Of a DNA stretch of 64,000 nucleotides, positions 35,891-46,407 are shown piece by piece (position 1 is the first letter of the stretch; each line of letters opens with the position of its first letter). This DNA is from Valencia hispanica (taxonomy: Eukaryota; Chordata; Actinopteri; Cyprinodontiformes; Valenciidae). The stretch is from contig OY747721.1 in NCBI GenBank assembly GCA_963556495.2, positions 28,360,849-28,424,848 of the forward strand. The letters run 5' to 3'. The notes under the pieces are model-generated. The model saw only the letters and a program-made list of their open reading frames with translations. It was not told the origin of the DNA and ran no database searches. The translations under genes were made by a program, and so were the position numbers.

Positions 35891-36500
35891 TCCAATTTTA
35901 CAGCAATAGCTCTCAGTAATGGTTTTCTTTCTGGCTTTATCAATCTCTAACATGATTTTGGAAGAATTTTGGCCCAATTTTCTTTTGAACTTTTCTTAAG
36001 TCAATTGAGGTTTGCAAAAAAGCTTTTCTATGCAGATTTCTAACTTTTACAGCAAATCATTTTAATCAGGTTGAGGCCTGGACATTTAGTGGGCCATTGC
36101 ATAACATGTATTCTTTTCATCAGACATTCTGTTGTAGATTCAATGCTGCTTTTTAGAATTGTTGTCCTGTTGGTGGGCTGGTTTGGTCCCAGCTTTACCT
36201 GGTCAGGTCACAAATTTGACTCTGGAATACTTTAGAGTACGGAGTTTATTGTCCACTCAATTACATCAAGACACCACGATTTTGTAGATGCTAAACAAGC
36301 CCATATTATGTTTTACCACCACCACCATACTTGAAACTTAGTATGAGGTGAATGGGTTTGCTGTGTTTTTGTTTTTTCTAGGCCTGATCCTGTGCCTTGT
36401 GGCCCAGTACATTTGCAACAAACATCGATCGCTCCTGTAATGTCATGTTTCATTTAGATGCCAAAGTCCAAGTTGTGCTGGCATCTTTTTGCAGAGAAGA
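35891..36500 (-). pseudogene. Tc1-type transposase relic interrupted by piggyBac
   Basis: Read on the minus strand, the sequence follows the second half of a fish Tc1 transposase. It shows a KRCQHN-like degenerate segment, then VVVVKHNMGLF (the GGGGVMVWACF-type motif). QQDNNSKKQ (the QQDNDPKHTSK catalytic motif) follows, then a degenerate MAHMSRPQPD, and finally KRKLGQNSSKIMLEIDKARKKTI near 35900-35990. That last part corresponds to WAKIPPKMCERLIKSYRKRL at the protein's end. Many stops and shifts. The piggyBac element begins right after this C-terminal motif. Confidence 0.75.
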
Positions 36501-36646
36501 AAAATCTTTTTTTTTAATCAGACTCCTTAAATTACTGGTTTTGGTCTCGAAACAAATAACAAATAATGATCAAATTTTTATTTCTTTAAATTCAGAGTTA
36601 GTTATTAGTTGTTGTTTTTTCTGCTGCTTTGCTTAAACACAGCAGT

Positions 36647-37014
36647 ATGGGATCAGAACAGTATCACCTTGAAATGAAACTGAAAATAAATATTGGCATT
36701 GAAAATAAAAATTGGCATTGAAACATATTATTGTAACTGAAAATATTAATTTTGAATCGGAAATAAATCTAGTGAAAATTTTTGTATTGAAAGTGAATTT
36801 TTTTTTACAATGCCAATCCTTTTTTACAATGCCAATCTTTTTTTACAATGCCAATCTTTTTTTTACAATGCCAATCCTTTTTTCAGTGCCATCTTTTTTT
36901 CAGCTTCATTCAGGTGATACTGTTTTGACCCTTGTGTGTGCACGCGCATGAGGGGCGGGGCTTCAGCCCCCCATATGTTTGCATGAACGAGGCAGGAGGG
37001 AAACTCCAACTGTC
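36647..37014. repeat. left arm of foldback element
   Basis: Two parts. 36647-36930 is an imperfect palindrome: it opens with CAGAACAGTATCACCTTGAA and closes with the inverse, TTCAGGTGATACTGTTTTG. 36931-37014 is GC-richer (GGGGCGGGGCTTCAGCCCCC, then AGGGAAACTCCAACTGTC). Inside the first part, 36801-36880 holds four tandem copies of an approximately 19-bp unit TTTTTACAATGCCAATC, a small minisatellite. Confidence 0.88.
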
Positions 37015-37266
37015 TGAGTGGGATCAACATTTTCTTTGCTTCTAATGTGGTTTGTGGAAGGTGATAATCTGCAGTTTGGGACCTGATTTATGACAGTCTT
37101 TCTGTAGTCTTTTGAATCAAACATGTTTGATATTATCGCAAGTCCTAGTGTAGTCGTTGTGACTTAAATCAACCAACAACCAATAAAGCTGTTCTCACAC
37201 AAGCGGAAGCACAAAGCTACAGATCCCGGCAGGGGTCAGGTGCAGAAATAATTTTTGAGGGGTAAG

Positions 37267-37350
37267 AATCTGTACCCTCGGTTTATTAAACCATGCGCAT
37301 GGACTTGTAATCTGTTCCCTCCGTTTATTCAACTATGTGACCGTGAGGGG
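37267..37350. repeat. imperfect tandem repeat, about 42-bp unit
   Basis: AATCTGTACCCTCGGTTTAT is repeated shortly after as AATCTGTTCCCTCCGTTTAT, each followed by a CAACTATG/AAACCATG word. Lies in the loop of the foldback element. Confidence 0.6.
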
Positions 37351-37396
37351 GTCCTGACCGCTTACAGTGTACCCTGACTGTTTGGAGTTGTACTTT

Positions 37397-37468
37397 ACTG
37401 ATATGGCACAATGGTTAATAAGCAGGATTACATCGGCGATGATGGTGGGTTCGAGTCCCGTTTATGAT
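37397..37468 (+). ncRNA. tRNA-like pol III promoter in foldback loop
   Basis: A box TGGCACAATGG at 37404-37414 and B box GGTTCGAGTCC at 37448-37458 match the eukaryotic internal promoter consensus and are spaced as in a tRNA. The T arm (GTGGG/TTCGAGT/CCCGT) can pair with two wobble pairs. The D and acceptor stems pair poorly, so this is a tRNA-derived or tRNA-like sequence, not a working tRNA gene. A run of seven T about 30 bp downstream (near 37500) could end pol III transcription. Whether it is transcribed is unknown. Confidence 0.55.
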
Positions 37469-38559
37469 ATCGTCTTGCACCTTGCCACATATCAATTATT
37501 TTTTTGTTCCTGCGGGAAAGTAGGCTATAAACATAGGTGTCATATTTATAAATAACAGTTTTGTAGCCACCTATGGAGCCTGGCAGGGTCTATACACAAC
37601 AAATACAATATGTGTGTTCCATGGCTGAGTAATGGGCCATAAATTACAAAGTGTATGCCAACCTTGCCCCCTGGAAAACAGGCACAAACCAGCGCTATCT
37701 GTGCATCTGCATGGAGCAAGTGGTACAGCATCTAAACACCTTGCATTAAAAAGATATGAGTTAACCAGTTACTTGATGATACAGGACCCACTTTGAATGC
37801 AAGTCTTTATTTGACATAACATTAATCTTGGCAAAGAATGCTACAACATTCACACATAAAGAAACTGTATAATGCTGAGCATAATGGGAGGAATTTTGTG
37901 GGAAGCTAAAATAGCCTAGGTGTAGTCTTAAATAGTGTCCCAACCAGATTCAGTGTTTATAAAATCTTTAGTCTGAGACTAAAAAACTGTTAACCCAAGT
38001 CTTTAGATGTGAGCTGATAATCTTTAAGAATCTTTTCTAAATAGTTTCAAAGTCTCTAGGTGTACAGAAAGCATAATGTGGTTTGTGGAATAATAATAAT
38101 AAAAAAATAAGATATAAACGGTTTCTTCTCAGTTTGCCATGGCAGTTGGCGCGCATTACCGCCACCTTCTGGTTGAGAGTGTGTGTCACAATTACGTTTT
38201 GCAATCTAATAAAAAAAACGAGTTGTCAGTGTTCTTAGCTTTGCTTACACCAGTCTTAATTGATTTGTTAACGTTATTGACATGTATTGTAAATATGTAT
38301 TGTGGATCTGAAATAAATACAGTTATTTAATATGGTATAGCCTATATAGTGTGTATTTACATCCCTTCATACCACACTGTCTGTAATGAGGAGAGCCTCG
38401 AACAAAGACAGGCTACACAAGCATAAAACTTTATCACAAAGACTCCTAGTCTACTGGTCAGTAGAAGAAACTGAGAAGAAACCGTTAATGTCTTTTTTTC
38501 TTCCACAAAACACATAATTAGCAATGTAAATGTCCTGTTGTTTCTCGCGTCTCGCCTCG

Positions 38560-38895
38560 GACAGTTGGAGTTTCCCTCCTGCCTCGTTCATGCAAACATA
38601 TGGGGGGCTGAAGCCCCGCCCCTCATGCGCGTGCACACACAAGCGTCAAAACAGTATCACCTGAATGAAGCTGAAAAAAAATTATGGCATTGAAAAAAAG
38701 ATTAGCATTGTAAAAAAAATGTCTTTCTTTCAATGCATATACATGAGTTTCATAGAAAAAAAAATCACTTTCAATACAAAAATTTTCACTAGATTTATTT
38801 CAGATTCAAAATTAATATTTTCAGTTACAATAATATTTTTCAATGCCAATATATATTTTCAGTTTCATTTCAAGGTGATACTGTTCTGATCCCAT
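38560..38895. repeat. right arm of foldback element
   Basis: Inverted copy of the left arm. It begins GACAGTTGGAGTTTCCCTCC, continues GGGGGGCTGAAGCCCCGCCC, then AAAACAGTATCACCTGAATG, and ends TACTGTTCTGATCCCAT. It has fewer copies of the CAATGCC-type tandem unit than the left arm, which accounts for most of the length difference. Confidence 0.88.
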
Positions 38896-38903
38896 ACAGC
38901 AGT

Positions 38904-41054
38904 AAGCGATATGTGTTTCTGTTCCTTCTCTCCACTTTGGGCTTGAAGCATGCTGTGTGCTTATGTTGACATTTTAGCAATGTATAATCATAGATGAGCC
39001 TCATCAGGCGTAACTAAACTCTCAAGAGTGAAAATATCTCTATCCAATCAAGGCAACCGGAAAAGCATTGGATTAGAAGGAAAATAGTCAATATAGGAGA
39101 TTAATATTCAGAGGTTCCGGAGGGAAACCAAAGACAAAGGGTGGAGTTAAGTAGAGAGAGGTGAGAGAGCAGAAAGAGTGGATTAGTTCCAGACAATGAG
39201 AGGCTTGTGAGGCTCAGCTTTGGAAGGATCTTTGCTTTCTTGTGGAGCTTGTTTCTTTTCAATGTGCATGATCTTGTTTTCAAATACTGCATCGTTTTCA
39301 GACCCCCGCTTATTTGTGGATTTATTCTGTAGCATACATCTAAAATATTCAGAAGAAAATGCAGTTTGGGAAGCTGGAATACCTAGGTGCAATGCTACTT
39401 GACATGCTGTTGGCTGGCGTTTGCAAAGCAGTCAATCCAGAAGCTGCATTTATTTTCCTTGGCACTGATTGGCTATTGCCCCAAGAGTGGAAATAAGGAA
39501 GACTGTAAACATGCCTGCAATAGTGCTAAGAAGGCTTCCACTGTACTATTAATGCATAATAAGGTATATTTTGTGTGTGATATATTAAAATAGGCAATTG
39601 TAAACATTTTTAGAGGGGGACTCAAGTATTCGCAGATTTTATTTTCTTTGCAAGCAGTTGTGGTCTCTAACCCCCATAAATAAAAACATTTTTGCTACCA
39701 CTTGGCTTTATGGCTTTTTGAAGGTCAGAAGATTTTGCAGATGAATGTTTTATAGTATTACTCTCACATTAAAACATTTGCAGTGCTTAAAACAAAGCAG
39801 AATCGGAGAAATTTTTAATTTCTGTCATCTTTTCATTTGAGTGGCAGTGTGGAGCAAAGATGATGATAAGACAGTGAAATGACTCTCAAGAAGAAAAACA
39901 GTGACAGAAAACAAAAGAAAAAGGGTGGCAGAGAGTAAAGGAAGAGAGGTTAATTCTGAACCTCCTGTGTTTTTAAATAATGTGTATCCTCCTCCCTTGG
40001 AGGAGAGATGTCGCATTTAGTGACTCCAGACAATCAGCTGGGTTTCAATAGAAATCTTCTTACCAACGGAAATAAAAAAAGACTAACTTGAATGTATCAT
40101 TTAATTATTATTTTTTCTTTGTCCAGCAGTGTGGCGATTAGAATTGTCTAATGCAATTGCCAATGCATCATTTTAAAACTAGATTAGAATTGGAATGTGC
40201 GTAAACACGGTTAACCCCAACTCTGTAATTTGTAGTAATTTGTTTATGTGAAATGAGCATTTTGAAGATGTTTAGCTGAGAAATTAATCTACTATGGTGT
40301 CCTTAATGTTGGTTGTTTATTACCATTTTAATTTATTTTTATAGACACATGCTAATGTAAACAAGAGTCATCCAAGCAGCAGGGGGATTTTTGGCTTGCT
40401 CTAAACCTCTGTCCTTTATTTCTACAAATCCTTCAAGAATAGTCTGAGAATGATTGTCCTTCATCATGTCTTGTAATAGCACTTAATAAGTAGATTGTAA
40501 ACAAATTTACTAAAAAACATAGCCATTAGACACCCAGTTAAGAGCACTGAACTGTTTTTTTCCTGCTAATGTGACTTTGTGTCACTTGCCCTTCGTTCCC
40601 TTCCTACTTATTCGTTTTGTTGACAAAGTGACAAATTATTTGTCTTTATGTTTGTATGTTTGTCTGCTTGACATCAATTTGTGGTGCAGCTCTGAGACAA
40701 ACAACTAAGCTCAAACAACCAAGCAAACTAAAACAATATGATTTTGTTGTGGATAGTAATAAAAAATCTGAAATATACTAAAAATATGTTCTTTTTGTTA
40801 ATGTTAATTTTATGTCTATATATTTTTTGGTGGAAACAACGTAGCTGACTTGGGAGGATGTTTAAGCAAAAGATCCATTAATCAATTATAAACCTTTAAT
40901 TTATGACACATCCATCCATTGATTTGCTCGATGCATTTTCTTTCATAAGTCACCTGGTGACATTGTAATGTAATGCCCAGTATCATCTGCATAGTTATGG
41001 TAGTCTGATCTTGTTGGTTGTTATAATATGGCCTAGTGGGAGCATGTAGATATT
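38904..41054. other. unrecognised intronic sequence
   Basis: About 2.1 kb, AT-rich, no supported gene or element. Confidence 0.45.
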
Positions 41055-41193
41055 AAAGTAATTAATTATTATAGTTAATAATTACTTTTGAAAATAAGTC
41101 ACCTGTAAAGTAACTGGATTACTTTCTTGGAGAAGTAATCAGTAATTAGTAATTGTTGACTATTTCAAAATAACCTGACTAACACTGGTTGAG
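41055..41193. mobile_element. fragment of an AGTAACT-type teleost MITE
   Basis: Contains repeated TAATTACTT and AAAGTAACTGGATTACTTTC words and ends AACCTGACTAACACTG. This is like the ends of a common fish MITE built from AGTAACT/AGTTACT repeats that finishes in CCCAACACTG. Only one end is clear. Confidence 0.45.
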
Positions 41194-42096
41194 GCTCTTG
41201 TGTCCATGAGTGGCTGTAGTGGCACATGTCTGCATTTGTGTTTTTGTATTTCACTCTGATCCTAGATCCTGGTTGGACAGGAGGAAGAATAAGGTGAGTA
41301 CTCACAAAATGAAGCCAGGCCTTTCCTCTGTAACTTTAATAACTACATGGTAATAAATGAAGATGTTAGGTACACTGACATTTTTATGTTGCAACATTAA
41401 TTAGCACCTTTTATCATGATCACCTGCTCCAGCATGCACCATATCATTTGTTTAGAAAAGATGAGTGGACAAAGCTAGATCCCAAAATAAATAATTTTCA
41501 TGTTAACATGTTTATGCTAATGGCTGCAGTGTCCACCCAAAGCTAACCCAACATATTTTATATGTGCAACTAATTCTTTGCAGCCATTTTGGAGAGAATC
41601 CATTCTTTTTTTTTGGGGGGGGGGGGTGGGGTATCTCAGGGAGGATTTTTAGCCAAAAGTCGATGTAAATTGCTTTCAGTCCCTCTGTTCTTGTCAGTGG
41701 CTTCATGTAAAGTTATGTTGAGGGCAGAATCTGAGCAGCAGGCAGTGAAATGTCAGTGCCTTTTATTCAGATAGCCACAGGTTGTCTCTGTGGATTCCTG
41801 CAAGAGGGGAAATGTGATTTTATAAAACAGAGAAGCTGACCTTAGTGATTTCAACCACAGGTCTGATTCCACCTGTTCTCCCTAACAAGAACTGGTTTTA
41901 TGTTCAGTTTTCCCAGATTGAACATGAAGTTATGCAGTTTTATAGTTCACCAGCTAGTGTCCCATTAGGCTTTTTTTTTTTTTACTTGCAGACACTCTTT
42001 AAAACAATCTGGATTGAACTCTATATAGTTACATTTGCTCAAAAAGAAATCTCTATCAGGTTTTAAACATAAAAGATGAACTTGAATGTAAAATTA
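41194..42096. other. unrecognised intronic sequence
   Basis: Includes a G-run near 41617-41633 (TTTTTTTTGGGG...GGTGGGG). No gene supported. Confidence 0.45.
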
Positions 42097-43453
42097 ATAG
42101 TGGGGCAAACAAGTATTTGGCAGCCACCAGTTGTACCACTTAGAAAAATTAGAGAGGTCTGTAATTTTCTTCATAGGTACACTTCAACTGTGAGAGACAT
42201 AATGTAAAACAACAATCCAGGAAATCACATTGTCTGATTTGGAAAAAAAAGTATTTGAATGATGGTGAAGAGTATTTGGTCAATAGCAGAAGTTAACTTC
42301 AATACTTTGTAATGTAATCTTGGTTGGCAATGACAAAAGATCAAACATTTCCTCTAGGTCTTCACCAGGTTTGCACACACTGTTGCTGGTATTTTTTGCC
42401 CATTCTTCCATGCAGATCTTCTCTAGAGCTGTGATGTTTTGGGGCTGCCACTGGGCAATACAGACTTTCAACTCTCTCTACAGACTGACTCTCTATTGTA
42501 TTGAGATCTGGAGATTGGCTAGGCCACTCCAGAACCTTAAAATGCTTTTTACGTAGCCACTCCTTTAAGATCCAGCCACGTTTCATCTTCAGTCCGCTCA
42601 CTGATGGAAGAAGGTTTTTGCCATGATACATGGCCCTATTCTTCCTTTTCTTAATACGGATCCAGTGTTTCCCCTAGAAATTTTTGTAGCTGTGGTGCTA
42701 CACTGGCGGGGGGGTGGGTTGAGGGGGGTTGATGCCGACCGGGGCTGCTGCAGATTCAGATATTGTTTTATTAAAAGCTAGACATTTTAAATGAGAATAA
42801 GAAAGAAAAGTATTTATTTGTTCCCCCCTTTCCCTGTTAATGCCCTAACTGGCCCCCTCGCAAAACTTTGCTTGAGCCGCCCCTGCACAGTTACCAGCTG
42901 TCAGCTATGTAACCGATATCATGACCGGCAGCTTTTACGTCTGTGGCTCCAGCAAACATCAGCTGATACTAGAAATTCACATTAAATCAGTTCTAACAGG
43001 TTATTAAACGTGCTGCTGTTGTTTAGCGCAACATCCGCTGGTTTCCTCTTTCTGCGCAAAGTGGGCGATAAACAAACGAGAGTGAGAGAGAGACGGGACT
43101 TCCGACAGAAAAGCAGATCAGCTGATCATTGATCAGTTTCATGATTGAATGAGCAAAAGGAAACGGAGGATGAGAAAATGAGAGAAGAAAAGGCAGCTGC
43201 ACATCTTAAAGACACAGAATAACTCCACCTTTGTCTCTTTTTGTCATTGTAGCTGAAGTACAGGACAAACAGAGTTCGTTTTCACCTCAATACAGAACGC
43301 GCAATATTTTCTCTGAATACGGGACGATTCCGTTTTTTAAGGGACGGTTGGCAACCCTAGCTACTGCCTTATCAGTCAATGGCTACGGCCAATTACTTAA
43401 AAATACAGTCGTGAGCCCTGCTCATCAATATCTTTAACGAAATGCCTGTTTAA

Positions 43454-44400
43454 AGTGTAACTGAACCCCCTGAAAAATCATAACCCCGCCCCCAGACAAC
43501 ATTTGAAAAATTCCACAAAGTCGGCGGTGCCAGGAAGCACGGAGGGGTATGGCCAAGTATGGAGGATGAGCAGAGGGAGGGACGTTGGGGTGTGTTCCAG
43601 AGGACAATGGCAGCTCGCTTAATGTGACACTGAAACATGGACAGTGACCAAAGCAACGTTGGCAGTTTTGCGACTGATCGATCTGATCAACATTCATCTG
43701 TTTTGAACGTTAGCCTATGTTAGCATTACCACTCAGAGACTGGACTCCTGTCTCTCTCTGCCTCAGCAGCACCGAGCTCGGGTGGCGCTGGCTCGGCGCC
43801 TTGAACCAGCGGTTCTCGTCTGCCATCACCAGAGATAGAGAGATAGAGGGAGGCTTTATGGAGCCCAGCGGCCGCGAGCCGTATCAATTCGAGCCGCTGG
43901 CTCGGGGCGCTGAGTCAGCGCTGCCCGAGGGTGGCGCTGCTGCTGAGGGAGAGAGAGACGGGATGGGTCCAGTCTCTGAATGGCAATGCTAACGTTCAAA
44001 ACAGTTATGTTACCTATGCTAACTAAGTGCTAATGTGATAATAATGGTAACCTGAAAGACGCAATCCAACTCCAAACTCGCCAAAGGGCCGGTATGTCTG
44101 ATAGTTTTATACCCAAACCCACGGGGCATGTCTGTAAGACCATGGCTGCTGTGACACAGTCAACGCCTGTGATGTAGAGATGTACCGCTCTCCACCAATC
44201 ACAAAATTCGAATGCAGTAGCCACCGTTCAACCCGCACTAAGCACTAAGCACTAAGACGTTTTTAGACCAACAAGTGTAGAATTAAACAAGTTCACACCA
44301 AAATGTAAAAAAATCACTAGAAACTGAAAGACTGCATTGGTAAAGACCCATTTATACAGTTTAGAAGCAAAAAAAAGTTGTTTTGGGGTTTAGTTACTCT
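43454..44400. mobile_element. TTAA-target element (Kolobok- or piggyBac-like), non-autonomous
   Basis: TTAA at 43450-43453 and 44401-44404 flank an element that begins AGTGTAACTGAACCCCC and ends GGGGTTTAGTTACTCT, an inverted repeat of about 16 bp with few mismatches. There is no transposase. The interior is GC-rich and contains a large hairpin at 43698-44004. TTAA duplication is used by both Kolobok and piggyBac elements; the ends do not decide between them. Confidence 0.75.
43698..44004. repeat. GC-rich long hairpin inside TTAA element
   Basis: CTGTTTTGAACGTTAG on the left pairs with its complement CTAACGTTCAAAACAG on the right. Pairing continues inward through AGAGACTGGACTCCTGTCTC, CAGCAGCACC and GCTCGGGTGGCGCTG, with mismatches and bulges. 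Arms are about 115 bp and the loop about 70 bp. The GC content is much higher than the surroundings. Confidence 0.82.
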
Positions 44401-45412
44401 TTAACTTGTAAAATCAAAAAGCAAATTAACCACAGCTACCTTCTCTCTTGTCCTTTTACTTTTGTATGATGCGCTGGACCTTCACTTAACGAGACTGACA
44501 AGACTGAACGAGGATCAGTTATGCCCCCTCCCGCGCCCCTTGGCACGCTTTGATCATGTGCAGATCTCTGACAGTGGAGAACTGCTTTTTCCTCAGGAGG
44601 CGGCAGTGCAGGTTCAATTAAGAAATAATCACCTCGTCCTGTAAAATAATTTATTTTTAGCATTTTGTTGCCATGGCGCTGAAAATGTAGCCGTGGCGCG
44701 GCGCCACAGCTAAGACTATGTAGGGTAAACACTGGGATCAGTCGTTGTGTCCTCTTTGTAGAAAAGCATCCCCAAAACAAAATGTTTTCACCCCTATGCT
44801 TCACAGTGGGTATGGTGTTCTTGGAACTCAACATTCTTCCACCTCCAAACATGGCGAGTGACGTTTGTACCAAATAATTCTATTTTGGTCTCATCTGACA
44901 TCATTACATTCTCTCAATTCTCCTCTGGATCATCAAGACAGTCTCTGGCAAACTTTAGACAGGCCTGGACATGTCCTGGCTTAAGCAGAGGGACCTATCG
45001 ACTGCTGCAGGATTTTAATCTATGATGTACATAGTATGGTAATAATAGTAACCTTGGTTACTGTTGTCCTAGCTGTCTTCAGGTCTGGGCTGTTTCCTCA
45101 CAGCTCTCATAATCAAATGTACCCCTGAGGTAAGATATTGCATGGACCCTCAGGTCAAGGGAGATTACTATTTATTCAATTTTCTAATTATTGCTCCAAC
45201 AGTGGATCTCTTCTCACCAAGCTGTTTGCCTATTTTAGATTGGCTCATCCCAGTCTTGTACAGGTGTACACAATCTTGTCCCTAGACAGCTCTCTGATCT
45301 TGGCCATGGTGGAGATTGGAGTCTGACAGTTTGAAGGTGTGGACAGGTGTCTTTTATACAGATAACGAGTTCAAACAGGTGGCATTATTACAGGTAACTA
45401 GTAACTGCCTTC

Positions 45413-45662
45413 TCTAACATTTTAGCAGGGTGGAGCATACGGACAGTGGGATCTTTCACCAATCCTCTTTGCACAACATCTGGTTTTAGGTCCTCTCTGA
45501 TATTACCTTGTAGTCAGCAAAGTCCACAACTAAAGATGGATAGGTTCTAGGCATGAGACAGCAATGTATAATGGTTGATTTAATGTCTGCTGAACAAATT
45601 GCTGTAGTGATTAACCCCCCCCCCCCCCCCCCCCCCTCCCACACACACACACACACACACAT
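45413..45662. other. spacer with poly-C/(CA)n run
   Basis: Sequence of unclear origin between two Tc1 relics. A C-homopolymer of about 22 bases at 45615-45636 is followed by TCCC and an (AC)n run to 45661, annotated separately. Confidence 0.45.
45615..45661. repeat. poly-C tract and (AC)n microsatellite
   Basis: About 22 C, then TCCC, then about ten AC units. The G-rich complement could form unusual structures. The exact C count is prone to sequencing error. Confidence 0.93.
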
Positions 45663-46010
45663 TTTTCTTAAAACAACTTGCTGAGAAGACCAAGTGTTGA
45701 CCCATTTTAAGTATTTTGGCATAGGCCACCAGTTTGTTTTTATTTAAAATGTCCTGGTATTTCAAAGCGTTTTTGATGCCATGTATTCTCATAAAGTTCC
45801 CTTAGCCTTTAGAAGAGAAACAGGCCCACAGAATCACAGAGCCCCCACTTTTTTTAACAGCAGGGATTAAGGTGCTTATACTTTCGCATTCTTTGTTTCA
45901 CAGCAGTACCATCTGAAGTGTTTGTTACTCATCCATCCAAAGTACACAGTTCCATATAAAGACCACACAGTTTTGCCAACTCCACATGATTGTGACAGCA
46001 GGACTGAAGA
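45663..46010 (-). pseudogene. second Tc1-type transposase relic
   Basis: Minus-strand reading gives MRIHGIKNALKYQDILNKNKLVAYAK-like sequence in pieces. This matches the Tc1 motif G(N/T)L.(R/K)V.GIMNS..YQDIL..NL, which lies just before the second catalytic region. The plus strand carries the recognisable antisense phrase AGAAGAGAAACAGGCCCACA and ATCACAGAGCCCCCAC. No terminal repeats found; the microsatellite interrupts its C-terminal side. Confidence 0.65.
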
Positions 46011-46326
46011 GGCTTTTTTTCTAGGATAGCCCACTAGCTACTGATCTGTTGTGTTGATTGTTTGTTATGCAGGTCTATCAAGCATATGTCTTTCTTTACC
46101 TCAATTCTCTAACTGGAGCTTTGAGGACCCATTCAACTCTCATTGTGGATGGTGGTAAAATAAAACTCGGTCTTTCTTTTGCCTTCTGGCTGGTGGCTAA
46201 AAGATCTGCATCTGTTTCCTGTCATATTTACAATACAGAAAAATAGAAGGTAAATCAAAATTAAGTAAAAAATCAAGTATGAGATGCTGCTAAAATTAAG
46301 GCTATATCAAAAACTGCTTTGAACTA

Positions 46327-46407
46327 AAGGCAAGGCAAGGCAATTTTATTTGTATAAAACACTTTCAACAACAAGCTAATTCAAGGTGCTTTACACGATT
46401 AGGGGGT
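46327..46407 (-). mobile_element. L2-like LINE tail, short second copy
   Basis: AAGGCAAGGCAAGGCAATTT, then TATTTGTATAAAACACTTTCA, then AATTCAAGGTGCTTTACACG: nearly the same as the 3' tail at 696-770 and in the same orientation. Only about 80 bp remain, an extreme 5' truncation. Confidence 0.82.

Larger units (their letters stand above)
36647..38895. mobile_element. large nested foldback DNA element with tRNA-like core
   Basis: Outer ends are ATGGGATCAGAACAGTATCA on the left and its complement ending CTGATCCCAT on the right. They are flanked by perfect direct repeats ACAGCAGT at 36639-36646 and 38896-38903 (9 bp if the next A is counted). The inverted arms run from 36647 to about 37014 and from about 38560 to 38895. 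Each arm is itself an inverted repeat, because the ACAGTATCACCT word recurs inverted about 280 bp inside. The 1.5-kb loop holds no transposase, so the element is non-autonomous. An 8-9-bp duplication with very long inverted repeats would fit hAT or Mutator-like foldback elements; I cannot decide between them. Confidence 0.88.
42663..44734. mobile_element. CAGTGTTTCCC-type DNA element inserted in Tc1
   Basis: Begins CAGTGTTTCCCCTAG and ends CTATGTAGGGTAAACACTG, with GGATC repeated at both junctions (42658-42662 and 44735-44739). The split Tc1 reads straight through when the insert is ignored, which fixes both ends. Subterminal inverted similarity continues (TAGCTGTGGTGC on the left, TAGCTGTGGCGC inverted on the right). 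No transposase is visible. The end sequence looks hAT-like, but only 5 bp of direct repeat is clear where hAT would give 8, so the superfamily stays open. It contains a TTAA-type element at 43454-44400. Confidence 0.82.
42097..45412 (-). mobile_element. Tc1/mariner element (minus), split by a nested insertion
   Basis: The left end carries GTGGGGCAAACAAGTATTTGG and CAGCCACCAGTTGTACCACT, the terminal repeat and 3' flank of a widespread fish Tc1 family. Minus-strand transposase follows. The C-terminal half is at 42360-42640 ([19 protein letters not shown], then KYQQQCVQ), and the N-terminal half is at 44740-45310 on the other side of an insertion. Near 45305 the minus strand reads the start region (MAKIRELSRDKI-like), then the leader with CAGGTGTCTTTTATACAGAT. 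The copy lacks its right terminal repeat, ending near GGTAACTAGTAACTGCCTT. Stops and shifts show it is dead. Confidence 0.85.

Noticed and set aside
36801..36880. CRISPR-like short repeats
   Set aside because: The four copies of about 19 bp are directly adjacent with no spacers; it is a minisatellite in a eukaryotic transposon arm.
37397..37468. Functional tRNA gene
   Set aside because: Promoter boxes are perfect but the acceptor stem pairs at only a few positions and the D stem fails, so only a tRNA-like sequence is claimed.
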